Shown piece after piece: positions 25,769-35,057 of a stretch of 64,000 bases of DNA; the first letter of the stretch is position 1; each line of letters starts with the position of its first letter. Under the pieces are notes generated by a model that saw only the letters and a list, made by a program, of their open reading frames with translations, ran no database searches and had not been told where the DNA came from. The DNA lies in the NCBI GenBank assembly GCA_963773035.1, contig CAVYZX010000010.1, positions 310,001 through 374,000 on the forward strand. The letters are read 5' to 3'. A program made the translations under genes and the position numbers. The DNA comes from CAVRXZ01 sp963773035 (GTDB lineage Bacteria > Acidobacteriota > Vicinamibacteria > Vicinamibacterales > CAVVIG01).

Positions 25769-26518
25769 ATGCACAAGCTCGTTCTGCTGCGCCACGGCGA
25801 AAGCACGTGGAATCAGGAAAACCGATTCACCGGGTGGACCGACGTCGATCTCTCGGAGCGCGGGCGCCATGAAGCGCGCGAAGCCGGGCGCCTCCTATTA
25901 GATGGCGGCTACCGTTTCGACGTCGCCTATACGTCCGTGTTGAAGCGCGCAATCAGGACGCTGTGGATCGCGCTCGACGGATTGGACCAGATGTGGATTC
26001 CGGTGATCAACGACTGGCGACTGAACGAGCGCCATTACGGCGCTCTACAGGGTCTGAACAAGGCAGAAACGGCAGCCAAGCACGGCGAGGCGCAAACGAA
26101 GATCTGGCGTCGAAGTTACGACATTCCGCCACCCGCGCTCACGGTCGAGGACCCGCGCCACCCGTCACACGATCCGCGTTATGCAGGCCTTCGCCCTAGT
26201 GAACTGCCTCGCACCGAGTCACTAAAGGATACCGTCGCACGCTTTCTGCCATATTGGCGCACGACCATCGCCCCTTCAATCGAGTCCGGCCGCCGTGTCT
26301 TGATTGCCGCGCACGGCAACAGCCTGCGTGCGCTTGTGAAGTACCTGGACGATATCTCGGAGGTGGACATCACCGAGCTCAATATTCCGACCGGTATTCC
26401 CCTCGTCTATGAGCTCGATGAGAGGCTCAAGCCGCTCTGTCACTACTATCTCGGCGATCCGGAAGCTGCGCGCGCCGCCGCGGAACGGGTGGCAGCGCAG
26501 AGTAAGGCGCAAACGTAG
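25769..26518 (+). CDS. gpmA: 2,3-bisphosphoglycerate-dependent phosphoglycerate mutase
   Basis: GpmA interconverts 3- and 2-phosphoglycerate through a phosphohistidine. The phospho-acceptor is H9 in LVLLRHGESTWNQENRFTGW. The ERHYGALQGLNKAETAAKHG and HGNSLRALVKYLD segments, the latter with the second catalytic His, are intact. Length is 249, normal for the dPGM class. It starts 3 bases after the eno stop, so the two consecutive glycolytic steps are cotranscribed. Confidence 0.95.
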   Translation: MHKLVLLRHGESTWNQENRFTGWTDVDLSERGRHEAREAGRLLLDGGYRFDVAYTSVLKRAIRTLWIALDGLDQMWIPVINDWRLNERHYGALQGLNKAETAAKHGEAQTKIWRRSYDIPPPALTVEDPRHPSHDPRYAGLRPSELPRTESLKDTVARFLPYWRTTIAPSIESGRRVLIAAHGNSLRALVKYLDDISEVDITELNIPTGIPLVYELDERLKPLCHYYLGDPEAARAAAERVAAQSKAQT

Positions 26519-26536
26519 TCCCTCTCCGACCCAACG

Positions 26537-26567
26537 AAAAAGGCCGGCCCGCCTCGGCGAACCGGCC
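26537..26567 (-). terminator. Intrinsic terminator for the minus-strand gene at 26608
   Basis: GGCCGG (26542-26547) pairs with CCGGCC (26562-26567), with an inner CGCC/GGCG stem (26550-26553 with 26556-26559). Read on the minus strand the hairpin is followed by TTTTT (26537-26541). It lies 40 bases after the stop of the minus-strand gene. On the plus strand no T-run follows, so it may only weakly stop gpmA transcripts. Confidence 0.7.
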
Positions 26568-26607
26568 CTGTCCTGTTGCTATTTCAGCTTTTCTGGCGTT
26601 CGAACTG

Positions 26608-26919
26608 TTAGTTGTCGACTTCCTCGGCCGCTTCGTCGGCTGCGATTCGAAGCGATCTGAGGAACCGCCGATCGTTGGCGGTGACCTCAAATGACCGGCG
26701 CTGTTGTGCCACACGCGCCGGAGCCGTAGTGGTCACCTTCGTCAGCGCCGCCGACGGCGAGCGGCTCACGAAGCCGACAACGGCCTCCAAAGTGACTTTC
26801 ATCTCGAAGCCGGCGGCACGCGCCCTCTCGCGGCAGGCTTCGACTTGTGGACTGTCCGCGACTGCGGCGGCAATCGCGTCCGCCAGTTCTCGCGCGAACC
26901 GGTTCACGACGTCGTCCAT
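26608..26919 (-). CDS. Small hypothetical protein (103 aa)
   Basis: I do not recognise a family. The N-terminal third (DVVNRFARELADAIAAAVAD) is an amphipathic helix with a single CRERARAAGFEMKVTLEAVV segment that could form a helix-strand unit. The middle is Ser/Thr/Ala rich and the end is acidic (AADEAAEEVDN). There is no membrane segment. GGGAGGAG lies just before the ATG, and an intrinsic terminator follows the stop, which together argue that it is a real, independently expressed gene. Confidence 0.6.
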   Translation of the reverse strand: MDDVVNRFARELADAIAAAVADSPQVEACRERARAAGFEMKVTLEAVVGFVSRSPSAALTKVTTTAPARVAQQRRSFEVTANDRRFLRSLRIAADEAAEEVDN

Positions 26920-27142
26920 GCTGCTCCTCCCTCACGCGCGCCGGGCCGGGTACCGGGGCGCCTCCCGATCCGAATCTGCCGACACCAAGGCGATGAGCAG
27001 GAACCGGGCGCCAAGTGTTTCAACTGTCGCGGAAAGTACCTTGCAGTGATTTCAGTGTAAGGCCGAGGCGCCATTCTGTCAAGGACTTACGGACACGATC
27101 CCTTCCACGATCGCGCTACAATTGCCCACGTTTGCCGCCGAC

Positions 27143-28729
27143 ATGACCACTCCCCGCTCGTCACGACCAACACGCTCACCCGACGACCTTGTCGGTTGGG
27201 AACCCTCTTCGGCCCTCGGCTTCCCGGGCGAATTTCCTTTCACGCGCGGCATCCAGCCGACGATGTACCGAGGTCGCCTGTGGACGATGCGCCAGTATGC
27301 GGGTTTCGGCTCGGCCGAAGAATCCAACGCTCGATATCAGTACCTCCTTGCGCATGGCGTCACCGGGTTGAGCGTCGCCTTCGACCTTCCGACGCAGATG
27401 GGATACGACTCCGACCATCCCATGGCAGCCGGAGAGGTTGGCCGAGTCGGCGTCGCCATCGACTCGATCGAGGACATGGCGCGCCTGCTCGACGGCATAC
27501 CACTCGATCGCGTCTCCACCTCGATGACGATCAATGCGACCGCGATTATTCTGCTGGCGCTGTATGTTGCCGTAGGCCGGCGTCAGAATATCGCCACGTC
27601 GTCGCTGTCAGGCACAATTCAAAACGATATTCTGAAAGAGTACATTGCCCGTGGCACCTACATCTATCCGCCGCGAGCGTCGCTGCGCATCGTCACCGAC
27701 ATCTTTGCATTCTGTGAACGCGAACTCCCGAATTGGAACTCCATTTCGATCAGCGGTTATCACATCCGCGAGGCAGGCTCGACCGCCGTTCAGGAAGTCG
27801 CGTTCACCTTTGCCAATGCGATCGCCTATGTGAAAGCCGCGATTGACGCCGGAATCGATGTCAACCAGCTCGGGCAGCATCTCTCTTTCTTTTTCAACGC
27901 CCACAACAACTTTCTGGAAGAAGTCGCGAAGTTTCGCGCGGCTCGCCGGCTGTGGGCGCGCATCATGCGCGATCGCTTCCACGCCACCCATCCGCGAGCA
28001 CAGCAGCTGCGATTTCACACGCAAACGGCCGGCAGCACCCTGACCGTTCACCAGCCGGACAACAATATCGTTCGCGTCGCGCTTCAGGCGCTGGCCGCAG
28101 TGCTCGGCGGAACGCAGTCCCTGCACTGCAACGGCCGGGACGAAGCGTTTGCGTTGCCGACCGAAGAAGCGGCGCGTCTGGCCCTTCGCACGCAGCAGAT
28201 CATCGCTGCCGAGAGCGGAGTGGCCAATACAGTCGATCCGGTGGCAGGGTCCTTTGCCATCGAGTCCTTGACCAATCAGATTGAACGGGAAGCCGAAGAG
28301 CTTCTCGATCGAGTCGATCGTCTTGGCGGCACCTTGACGGCAATCGAATCAGGCTGGATTCAGCGGGAGATTCAGGAATCCGCATATCGGGCCCAGGTCG
28401 CGATCGAGTCCGGAGAAACAGTGGTCGTCGGCGTCAATCGATTGGGCGTTTTGGGTCCCAGAGAGCCACAGGAACCACCGGCAATTTCCTTGTTCCGTGT
28501 CGACCCCGACGTTGAGCGGCAACAGATCGATCGCGTACGAACTCTTCGTTCAGGCCGAAGCGCCGCAGACTGGCAAGCGGCCATCGATGCCGTATCGCTT
28601 GCGGCGCGGGAGGGAGAAAACCTCGTGCCGCCAATTATCGCGGCTATCGAATCGAAGGCCACTGTCGGTGAAATTTCAGACACCATGCGCACCGTCTTTG
28701 GCGAATACCAAGAGACGAACACATGGTGA
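27143..28729 (+). CDS. Methylmalonyl-CoA mutase large-subunit-type protein (catalytic TIM barrel, no B12-binding domain)
   Basis: Acyl-CoA mutase barrel with TMYRGRLWTMRQYAGFGSAEE, the substrate loop GLSVAFDLPTQMGYDSDHP, SISGYHIREAGSTAVQE and FFNAHNNFLEEVAKFRAARR. At about 528 residues it ends before a C-terminal cobalamin domain, as in archaeal and bacterial split mutases (MutA1/McmA1 type). A separate B12-binding subunit is needed and is not in the window. ATG 27143 is preferred to TTG 27122, since a TACAAT box at 27117-27122 would place the transcript start after the TTG. Expected role: propionyl-CoA/succinyl-CoA interconversion. Confidence 0.88.
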   Translation: MTTPRSSRPTRSPDDLVGWEPSSALGFPGEFPFTRGIQPTMYRGRLWTMRQYAGFGSAEESNARYQYLLAHGVTGLSVAFDLPTQMGYDSDHPMAAGEVGRVGVAIDSIEDMARLLDGIPLDRVSTSMTINATAIILLALYVAVGRRQNIATSSLSGTIQNDILKEYIARGTYIYPPRASLRIVTDIFAFCERELPNWNSISISGYHIREAGSTAVQEVAFTFANAIAYVKAAIDAGIDVNQLGQHLSFFFNAHNNFLEEVAKFRAARRLWARIMRDRFHATHPRAQQLRFHTQTAGSTLTVHQPDNNIVRVALQALAAVLGGTQSLHCNGRDEAFALPTEEAARLALRTQQIIAAESGVANTVDPVAGSFAIESLTNQIEREAEELLDRVDRLGGTLTAIESGWIQREIQESAYRAQVAIESGETVVVGVNRLGVLGPREPQEPPAISLFRVDPDVERQQIDRVRTLRSGRSAADWQAAIDAVSLAAREGENLVPPIIAAIESKATVGEISDTMRTVFGEYQETNTW

Positions 28730-28796
28730 GGTGTCGAGCCCTCCGCGACGGTCGCCAATCGCCCCATTGCCACGACCCAAACGACACAAGGTTCAG

Positions 28797-29766
<970 letters not shown>

Positions 29767-29780
<14 letters not shown>

Positions 29781-30645
29781 AGTCTCGCATCTCGTCAAGC
29801 ACTTCGTCCGCCCTGGCGGCCTGTTTCGCGCTCACACGGTCGTCAAAGCCGTGGACGATGTGAGCTTTCAGATCGATGAGGGGGAAACGTTCGGCCTGGT
29901 AGGTGAATCAGGCAGCGGCAAAACGACGACCGGTCGCTGCATGTTGCGCCTCGTCGACGCGACGTCGGGCGACGTGCGTTTTCGTGGCGAGCCCGTGCTC
30001 GGTACTACGCGGTCACGCATGCGCGAGATGCGGCGCGACATGCAAATCGTCTTTCAAGACCCATACTCGTCTCTCAATCCCCGGATGCGAGCCAGGCAGA
30101 TCGTCGAGGAGCCTTTGATTATCCACCGCCTCGGCGATCGGGCGTCGAGGGCAGCGCGCGTCGCCGAGCTGTTCCGCCTGGTGGGCCTCGATCCTGCGCA
30201 CCTTGAACGGTATCCACACGAGTTCAGCGGTGGCCAGCGGCAACGGATTGGATTGGCTCGCGCCCTCGCGCTCAGTCCGTCGTTCCTCGTCCTCGACGAG
30301 CCCGTCTCGTCCTTGGATGTTTCGGTTCAAGCACAGGTCGTGAATCTGCTGATGGATCTGCAGAAGGCGCTCCAGTTGACGTACCTCTTCATTGCCCACG
30401 ACCTGCGGCTCGTCGAGCACATCTGCGATCGAGTCGCTGTCATGTACCTCGGGAAGATTGTCGAGTTGGGTTCCGTCAAATCGCTCTTCGAGTCGCCACA
30501 CCACCCCTACACCCGCGCTCTCTTGTCGGCAGTTCCGGTCGCCGATCCCGATGCCGAACGTCAACGTCTGACGTTGGATCCGGCGTCGATCAATCGGGAT
30601 GCCACGCTGCGCTCGGTTGCGGAAGACCATTGGGCGGCCGTCTGA
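29767..30645 (+). CDS. Peptide-type ABC transporter ATP-binding protein (OppF/DppF-like)
   Basis: A 292-residue ATPase with Walker A GESGSGKTTTGR, Q-loop IVFQDPYSSLNPRM, signature FSGGQRQRIGLARAL and Walker B FLVLDEPVSSLDVS. ATG 29767 gives MALVEVSHLVKHFVRPGGLF, the usual OppF start. Its start lies inside the end of the OppD-like gene, so the pair is translationally coupled and probably forms the ATPase heterodimer of an importer. The C-terminal CxxC-rich oligo-HPY extension is shortened and the last residues lack the cysteine pattern of the partner. The membrane subunits must be encoded elsewhere. Confidence 0.88.
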
Positions 30646-30684
30646 CCGACGCGAGGTTGTGGTCGACCTGCTACAATCGCGCGC

Positions 30685-31497
30685 ATGGTTCGGCTGCCAC
30701 GTCGGCGCGTTCTCGCTATTCTGGGCGGTGCAGCCTCCGCATCGTTGGTCAGGAATCTGACGGGGGTTGCTCAGCAGCAAACGCCGTCTTCAGCGACGAC
30801 GCAAGTGGATCCCACGGTGATCGAAGATCTGGTCGCAGCCAATCACGTTCTCGCCCACGAAGGGGTATTGGACGGCTACGGTCACGTCAGCGTCCGCCGG
30901 CAGGGCGCCGCTGACAGATTCCTTCTCGCGCGATCGATCGCGCCAGAACTTGTGACCCCTGCGGATATCCTCGAATACGACCTCGACGGCAATCCCGCGA
31001 ACGCACGAGGCGCGACGTCGTATCGGGAACGGTTCATTCACAGCGAGATCTACAAGGTCCGCCGTGATGTCAACGCCATCGTCCACTGTCATACGCCGTC
31101 GTTGATTCCGTTCGGCGTTTCCAGCGTTCCGCTGCGGCCCATCTATCATCAAAGCGCGTTCGTCTCCCAAGGCGTGCCAGTCTTCGAGATCCGCGACGTG
31201 GCCGGCATGAGTGACATGCTGATTAAGGATGCGCGGCTCGGCCAGGCGCTCGCCCGAACCCTGGCCGACAAGCCGGCGGCCTTGATGCGTGGACATGGCG
31301 CAGTCGTCGTCGGGGGGACCATCTCGACGGTCGTCGGTCGAAGCATCTATCTCGATTTGAATGCTCGCCTGCAGGCCCAAGCCATGGCGCTCGGCGGTAA
31401 GGTAACTTACCTGGAACCCGAAGAAGCCCGTCTTTACGTCGCCTCCGACAATTACGAGCGCGCCTGGGAGCTGTGGAAAAGAAAAGTGAGCCAGTAA
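30685..31497 (+). CDS. Class II aldolase/adducin-family protein with a Tat-like signal
   Basis: A 270-residue protein whose residues about 40-265 form a class II aldolase fold (fuculose-1-phosphate aldolase type). The zinc ligands are H134 and H136 in AIVHCHTPS and H204 in RGHGAVVVG. The acid/base Glu is E121. Residues 1-28 (RLPRRRVLAILGGAASASL) have consecutive arginines before a hydrophobic stretch, as in Tat signals, which is unusual for an aldolase that normally uses cytosolic sugar phosphates. It may instead act on an unphosphorylated periplasmic substrate. It ends 8 bases from a convergent ABC ATPase gene. Confidence 0.8.
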   Translation: MVRLPRRRVLAILGGAASASLVRNLTGVAQQQTPSSATTQVDPTVIEDLVAANHVLAHEGVLDGYGHVSVRRQGAADRFLLARSIAPELVTPADILEYDLDGNPANARGATSYRERFIHSEIYKVRRDVNAIVHCHTPSLIPFGVSSVPLRPIYHQSAFVSQGVPVFEIRDVAGMSDMLIKDARLGQALARTLADKPAALMRGHGAVVVGGTISTVVGRSIYLDLNARLQAQAMALGGKVTYLEPEEARLYVASDNYERAWELWKRKVSQ

Positions 31498-31505
31498 CCT
31501 ACGAA

Positions 31506-32192
31506 TCAGGCGGCCCGCCTCACGTCGTTCTCGACCTGCCCGTCTCTGAGATGAATAGCCCGATGGGCGCACGCCGCAATGTCGGCCTCGTGCGTGACGA
31601 GGATGATCGTGTTCCCCGCCTGATGCAGACGGTCGAACAGCGCCATGATCTCGGTGCCGGTCTTGGAGTCGAGATTTCCGGTCGGCTCGTCGGCGAGCAG
31701 AATGGAGGGATTGTTGACGAGTGCCCGGGCGATAGCGACGCGCTGGCGTTGCCCGCCGGACAGTTCGTTGGGGCGATGGGTCATACGGCTCGCGAGCTCG
31801 ACCTTCTCCAGGGCGAGTTTGGCGCGATGCTGTCGATCCGCCGCCGCCACGCCCGCATACACCAGCGGCAGTTCGACGTTGTGAAGGGCTGTTGCGCGCG
31901 GCAGTAGATTGAAGGTCTGGAAGACAAAGCCGATTTCTTCGTTGCGGATCCGCGCGAGCTCGTTGTCGTTCATCTGACTCACCTGATTTCCGTTCAGCAG
32001 GTACGAGCCCTTGCTTGGCGTATCGAGACAGCCGATCAGGTTCATCAACGTCGACTTGCCCGAGCCCGACGGCCCCATGATGGCGACATATTCGCCGCGC
32101 TCGATTGATATCGACACGCCGCGCAGCGCGTGTATCTCCTCGGACCCCATGATGTAGGTCTTCCACAGATCGACAGTTTCAATGAGTGACAT
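31506..32192 (-). CDS. LolD/MacB-type ABC transporter ATP-binding protein
   Basis: A 228-residue ATPase of the FtsE/LolD/MacB group. It has VAIMGPSGSGKSTLMNLIGC, the Q-loop GFVFQTFNLLPRATALHNVE, the signature ELSGGQRQRVAIARAL and Walker B ILLADEPTGNLDSKTG. The ATG at 32192 gives MSLIETVDLWKTY, a typical start, and the frame upstream has no homology. These ATPases work with FtsX/MacB-type permeases that move lipoproteins or substrates across the envelope. The usual permease neighbour is absent. The gene's 3' side converges on the aldolase gene. Confidence 0.88.
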   Translation of the reverse strand: MSLIETVDLWKTYIMGSEEIHALRGVSISIERGEYVAIMGPSGSGKSTLMNLIGCLDTPSKGSYLLNGNQVSQMNDNELARIRNEEIGFVFQTFNLLPRATALHNVELPLVYAGVAAADRQHRAKLALEKVELASRMTHRPNELSGGQRQRVAIARALVNNPSILLADEPTGNLDSKTGTEIMALFDRLHQAGNTIILVTHEADIAACAHRAIHLRDGQVENDVRRAA

Positions 32193-32281
32193 GGGCCTCA
32201 GCGATGGTGACGTTCGTCGTCGGGAAAACCGACATAGCCAAGAATACGACAGAAATCGAAGATGCGTTCCAGCTCGAATCC

Positions 32282-32638
32282 CTAGGGCGCCAAATCCGCT
32301 GAGCGGGCACAATACGGACAGAATTGCCAGTCCGTCTGAAGGACCCGTCCACAATAGGAACAACTGCGACCGACACGGGCCCCGCAGACGGCACAAGCGG
32401 CGAAATCGGACCCGATGGCGGACCCGCAAACGTGACAGAGCGTGCGCATCTCAGGGGGTCGGGGTGCGACGCGGAGCAACTCTCCTGCCGAAGTAACCCC
32501 ATTCATTACTCCCGACAAGCCGTCCTCCGCCAAGCTGACCATTCCGCCTCGTCGGGCGGCTTCGCGAATCGTGTCTTCAGGTGCTTGCGCGAGAATGAGT
32601 CGCTTCAAGGCATCGGTCACTGGCAGCATCTCGAAACT
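32282..32638 (-). pseudogene. C-terminal fragment of a GspE/PilB-type secretion ATPase with double zinc ribbon (5' truncated)
   Basis: The homology begins abruptly at FEMLPVTDALKRLI and continues EDTIREAARRGGMVSLAEDG ... GVTSAGELLRVA, the exact C-terminal end of type II/IV secretion ATPases. It is followed by a double zinc ribbon with four CxxC pairs (CHVCG, CAVCG, CSYCG, CPYCA). Everything upstream (the N1/N2 domains and the RecA-like core with Walker boxes) is missing. The 15-20 codons before FEML (APRLSPPS) do not match the family. The stop is at 32282. It meets a truncated GGDEF fragment head-to-head at about 32640. Confidence 0.7.
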
Positions 32639-32640
32639 CG

Positions 32641-32946
32641 GCGGACTCAGTCGCGGTGCTCCTGCCGTCCACAAGCGTCCACGCAGCAACCGAGCTCGCC
32701 GAAGGCCTCCGGGATACCGTCGAGCATCGTCTTGAATTCACGGATCATCGAGCCGGCCGACAGGTGTCTGTGACCGTGAGTGCCGCGGTGGCCGATGCAA
32801 TGGCGCTGACCGGCGGCGTCGCCGATCCGGACTGGGTCATGGCGGAATTGGAAGCGATCTTGTGGCGAGCGAAACTTCAGGGCCGCAACCGCGCCGAAAA
32901 GAGCGACCGTCCGGCGAACGCTGAAAGCGCTGCGCCCTCGAGCTAG
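32641..32946 (+). pseudogene. C-terminal half of a GGDEF (diguanylate cyclase-type) domain (5' truncated)
   Basis: From 32641 the frame reads ADSVAVLLPSTSVHAATELA, aligning to the GGDEF-domain segment that normally reads GGDEFAVLLP. It continues LRDTVEHRLEFTDHRAG, VTVSAAVADAM and ends with ILWRAKLQGRNRAEKS, the standard C-terminal helix. The N-terminal half of the domain and any sensor region are missing, and the signature itself is lost or degenerate. In-frame stops lie just upstream (32596-32598). GTG 32656 is the first possible start, but the product could not be a working cyclase. Confidence 0.6.
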
Positions 32947-32973
32947 ATTTCACATCGCTCGTGACCGCCAGCG

Positions 32974-33135
32974 CTACGTCCCCAACGCCAGTAACCGCGC
33001 GCGAACCTATTCGGCCAGGTCGCCGTGGGAGATTGTTCCGAATCTCAAGAACGCTCGATAGTGCCGAATCGCGACGGCTCTGTCTCCATCTTCATCGGCA
33101 ACGACGGCGAGTTTCGGATGTTCGGTCCACGAGCG
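32974..33135 (-). pseudogene. Decayed tail of a TPR-type protein with an internal stop
   Basis: On the minus strand the reading LAVVADEDGDRAVAIRHYRA continues with FLRFGTISHGDLAE, a TPR-like helix pair. The frame then hits TAG at 33007-33009 and continues VRARLLALGT to a second stop at 32974. A segment like DLAExVRARLLALG is the usual end of large TPR-tailed kinases and regulators of Acidobacteriota. No upstream domain remains. It is probably a remnant. The alternative is chance similarity. Confidence 0.35.
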
Positions 33136-33190
33136 GTAGCGTCTGCGAGCTCGACGCGAGCGCGTCAGACAGTGCAGCGCTGTGCAGCAA

Positions 33191-33673
33191 TCAAATCGAA
33201 GGCGGGAGATCGGTCGTCGGTGGTAACGGCGGTGCGGATTTCTTGCGGAAGAAAATGGCGCCCAGCAGGCCCCCAAGCGGCGAAAAGATGGCGCCGACGA
33301 CCAGCCTGAAGCCGAAGTCTAGGAAGATCGCAATTGCCCGGGCGAACGGGTTACTCGCAAAGTCCGCATACTCCCGGAAGTTGGGGGGCATGTTGCCGAG
33401 GCGTTCGAACAAGCGCTCCATCAACTGCCGCTCGATTGGAGCCGTGAGAATACTGAGCGGCACCGCGATCACGAGATAGACGAACGTGCCGATGATCCCG
33501 GCAAAAAGCCCGACCAGCGCGCCGTCACCAGGATCGATCGGCTCGGCTTGGTTCTGCTGAAGCAGGTACGCGGCAACCGCTCCGCCGGCAACGACCCACA
33601 TGCAGCAACAGAAGTTGCCGGCTGACACAATGGGGAGCGCCGAAAGGGCGCCTCCCACGATCCCTCCGATCAA
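33191..33673 (-). CDS. Small membrane protein of unknown function (160 aa)
   Basis: It has three or four hydrophobic segments: the N-terminal GIVGGALSALPIVSAGN followed by CCCMWVVAGGAVAAYLL, then GALVGLFAGIIGTFVYLVIA, and near the end GFRLVVGAIFSPLGGLLGAI. A triple cysteine sits in the first segment. The central amphipathic stretch (IERQLMERLFERLGNMPPNF) lies between membrane parts. The start is taken as TTG 33673, shortly after the ino1 stop at 33696, and it may be cotranscribed with ino1. The family is not recognised. Confidence 0.65.
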   Translation of the reverse strand: MIGGIVGGALSALPIVSAGNFCCCMWVVAGGAVAAYLLQQNQAEPIDPGDGALVGLFAGIIGTFVYLVIAVPLSILTAPIERQLMERLFERLGNMPPNFREYADFASNPFARAIAIFLDFGFRLVVGAIFSPLGGLLGAIFFRKKSAPPLPPTTDLPPSI

Positions 33674-33695
33674 CGCCGGTTGAGTGAACGAACGC

Positions 33696-35009
33696 TTAGT
33701 CGTAATACTCGCGTCCCAGGTGTGTGATGAGCTCTTCGCCCTTGAGGTATCGCAGAGTGTTCTTCAGCTTCATCAACTGGATGAACAGATCGTGCTCGGG
33801 GTAGAGACCGGGGGCGTGGACGGGACTCTTGAAATAGAACGACAACCACTCCTGAATACCAGCCATGCCTGCCCGCTTTGCGAGATCCAGGAACAGGGCG
33901 ACATCGACCACGATTGGAGCGGCAAGGATGCTGTCCCGGCACAGGAAGTTGATTTTCAATTGCATCGGGTAGCCGAGCCAGCCAACCAGATCGATGTTGT
34001 CCCATCCTTCCTTATTGTCCCCGCGCGGCGGGTAGTAGTTAATCCGGACGACATGGCACAAATGCCCGTATAGGTCGGGATACAGCTGCGGCTGCAGGAT
34101 GTAATCGAGAACCGACTTCTTGCTCTCCTCCTTGGTCTTGAACGACTCGGGATCGTCCAGCACTTCACCGTCGCGGTTGCCGAGAATGTTGGTCGAATAC
34201 CAGCCCTCGACTCCGAGCAGTCTCGCCTTGAGCCCGGGAGCGATGATTGTCTTGATGAGTGTCTGCCCAGTCTTGAGGTCTTTGCCGGCGAGCGGCGTTT
34301 TGGTTCGCGCGGCGAGCGCGACCAATGCCGGAATGTCGGCGGTCAAGTTCGGCGCGGCGTTCGCGTACGGAATACCTTCCTTGATTGCCGCGTAGGCGTA
34401 AACCATGCTCGACGGAATCGCTGGGTCGTCTTGCTCGAGCGCGCGTTCGAAACTTTCGATGTTCGTATGCGCTGGGGATTCGGTCATGAACACTTCAGTG
34501 CTGCCGCACCAGATCATGACCAGGCGATCGAGTTGATTGTCAGCTTTGAACGTCCGGATGTCGGAGACAACCTGCTCGGCCAGCTCCTTCTTGTTCCGAC
34601 CTTTCTTGACATTCGGGCCGTCGAGTCGTTTGACGTAACGCCGATCGAACACTGCCGGCCAGGGGCGGATGCGCTCGAGTTCTGGCCGTACCTTGTCGAG
34701 CAGCGATGTCTCGATGACTCCTGCCGTGCGCGCGGCCGCGTAGCAGTCGTCCTCGAAAATGTCCCATCCACCGAACACGAGGTCATCGAGAGCTGCCAAC
34801 GGCACGACGTCGGTGATGCGCGGCGAGCGTCCCTCCGTCCGCTTCCCCAGACGCACCGTTCCCATCTGCGTCAACGAACCGATTGGCTTGGCAATTCCTT
34901 TGCGAATGGCGAGCACGCCGGCAATCGTGGTGGTGCTGACGGCGCCGAGGCCGACGAGCAACACGCCTAATTTTCCGCGCGCAGGAGCGATTTCTACTGG
35001 CGACGACAC
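33696..35009 (-). CDS. ino1: Inositol-3-phosphate synthase
   Basis: This enzyme cyclises glucose-6-phosphate to inositol-3-phosphate with NAD. The 437-residue chain opens VLLVGLGAVSTTTIAGVLAI (Rossmann dinucleotide site) and carries IWCGSTEVFMTESPAHTN, the KTGQTLIKTIIAPGLKARLL segment and the catalytic YSTNILGNRDGEVLDDPESF region. It ends in the family's usual helical tail. The start is GTG 35009. In bacteria the product feeds phosphatidylinositol, mycothiol-like or compatible-solute pathways. Nothing adjacent decides among them. It is divergent from the methyltransferase gene. Confidence 0.9.
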   Translation of the reverse strand: MSSPVEIAPARGKLGVLLVGLGAVSTTTIAGVLAIRKGIAKPIGSLTQMGTVRLGKRTEGRSPRITDVVPLAALDDLVFGGWDIFEDDCYAAARTAGVIETSLLDKVRPELERIRPWPAVFDRRYVKRLDGPNVKKGRNKKELAEQVVSDIRTFKADNQLDRLVMIWCGSTEVFMTESPAHTNIESFERALEQDDPAIPSSMVYAYAAIKEGIPYANAAPNLTADIPALVALAARTKTPLAGKDLKTGQTLIKTIIAPGLKARLLGVEGWYSTNILGNRDGEVLDDPESFKTKEESKKSVLDYILQPQLYPDLYGHLCHVVRINYYPPRGDNKEGWDNIDLVGWLGYPMQLKINFLCRDSILAAPIVVDVALFLDLAKRAGMAGIQEWLSFYFKSPVHAPGLYPEHDLFIQLMKLKNTLRYLKGEELITHLGREYYD

Positions 35010-35057
35010 GGGCGAAAACTATATCAGCTTTCCGCGCATCGCTGTAAGCTGCCCCAC

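Noticed and set aside
26541..26580. Hairpin after gpmA as a plus-strand terminator
   Set aside because: The T-run exists only on the minus strand. I assign it to the convergent gene at 26608.
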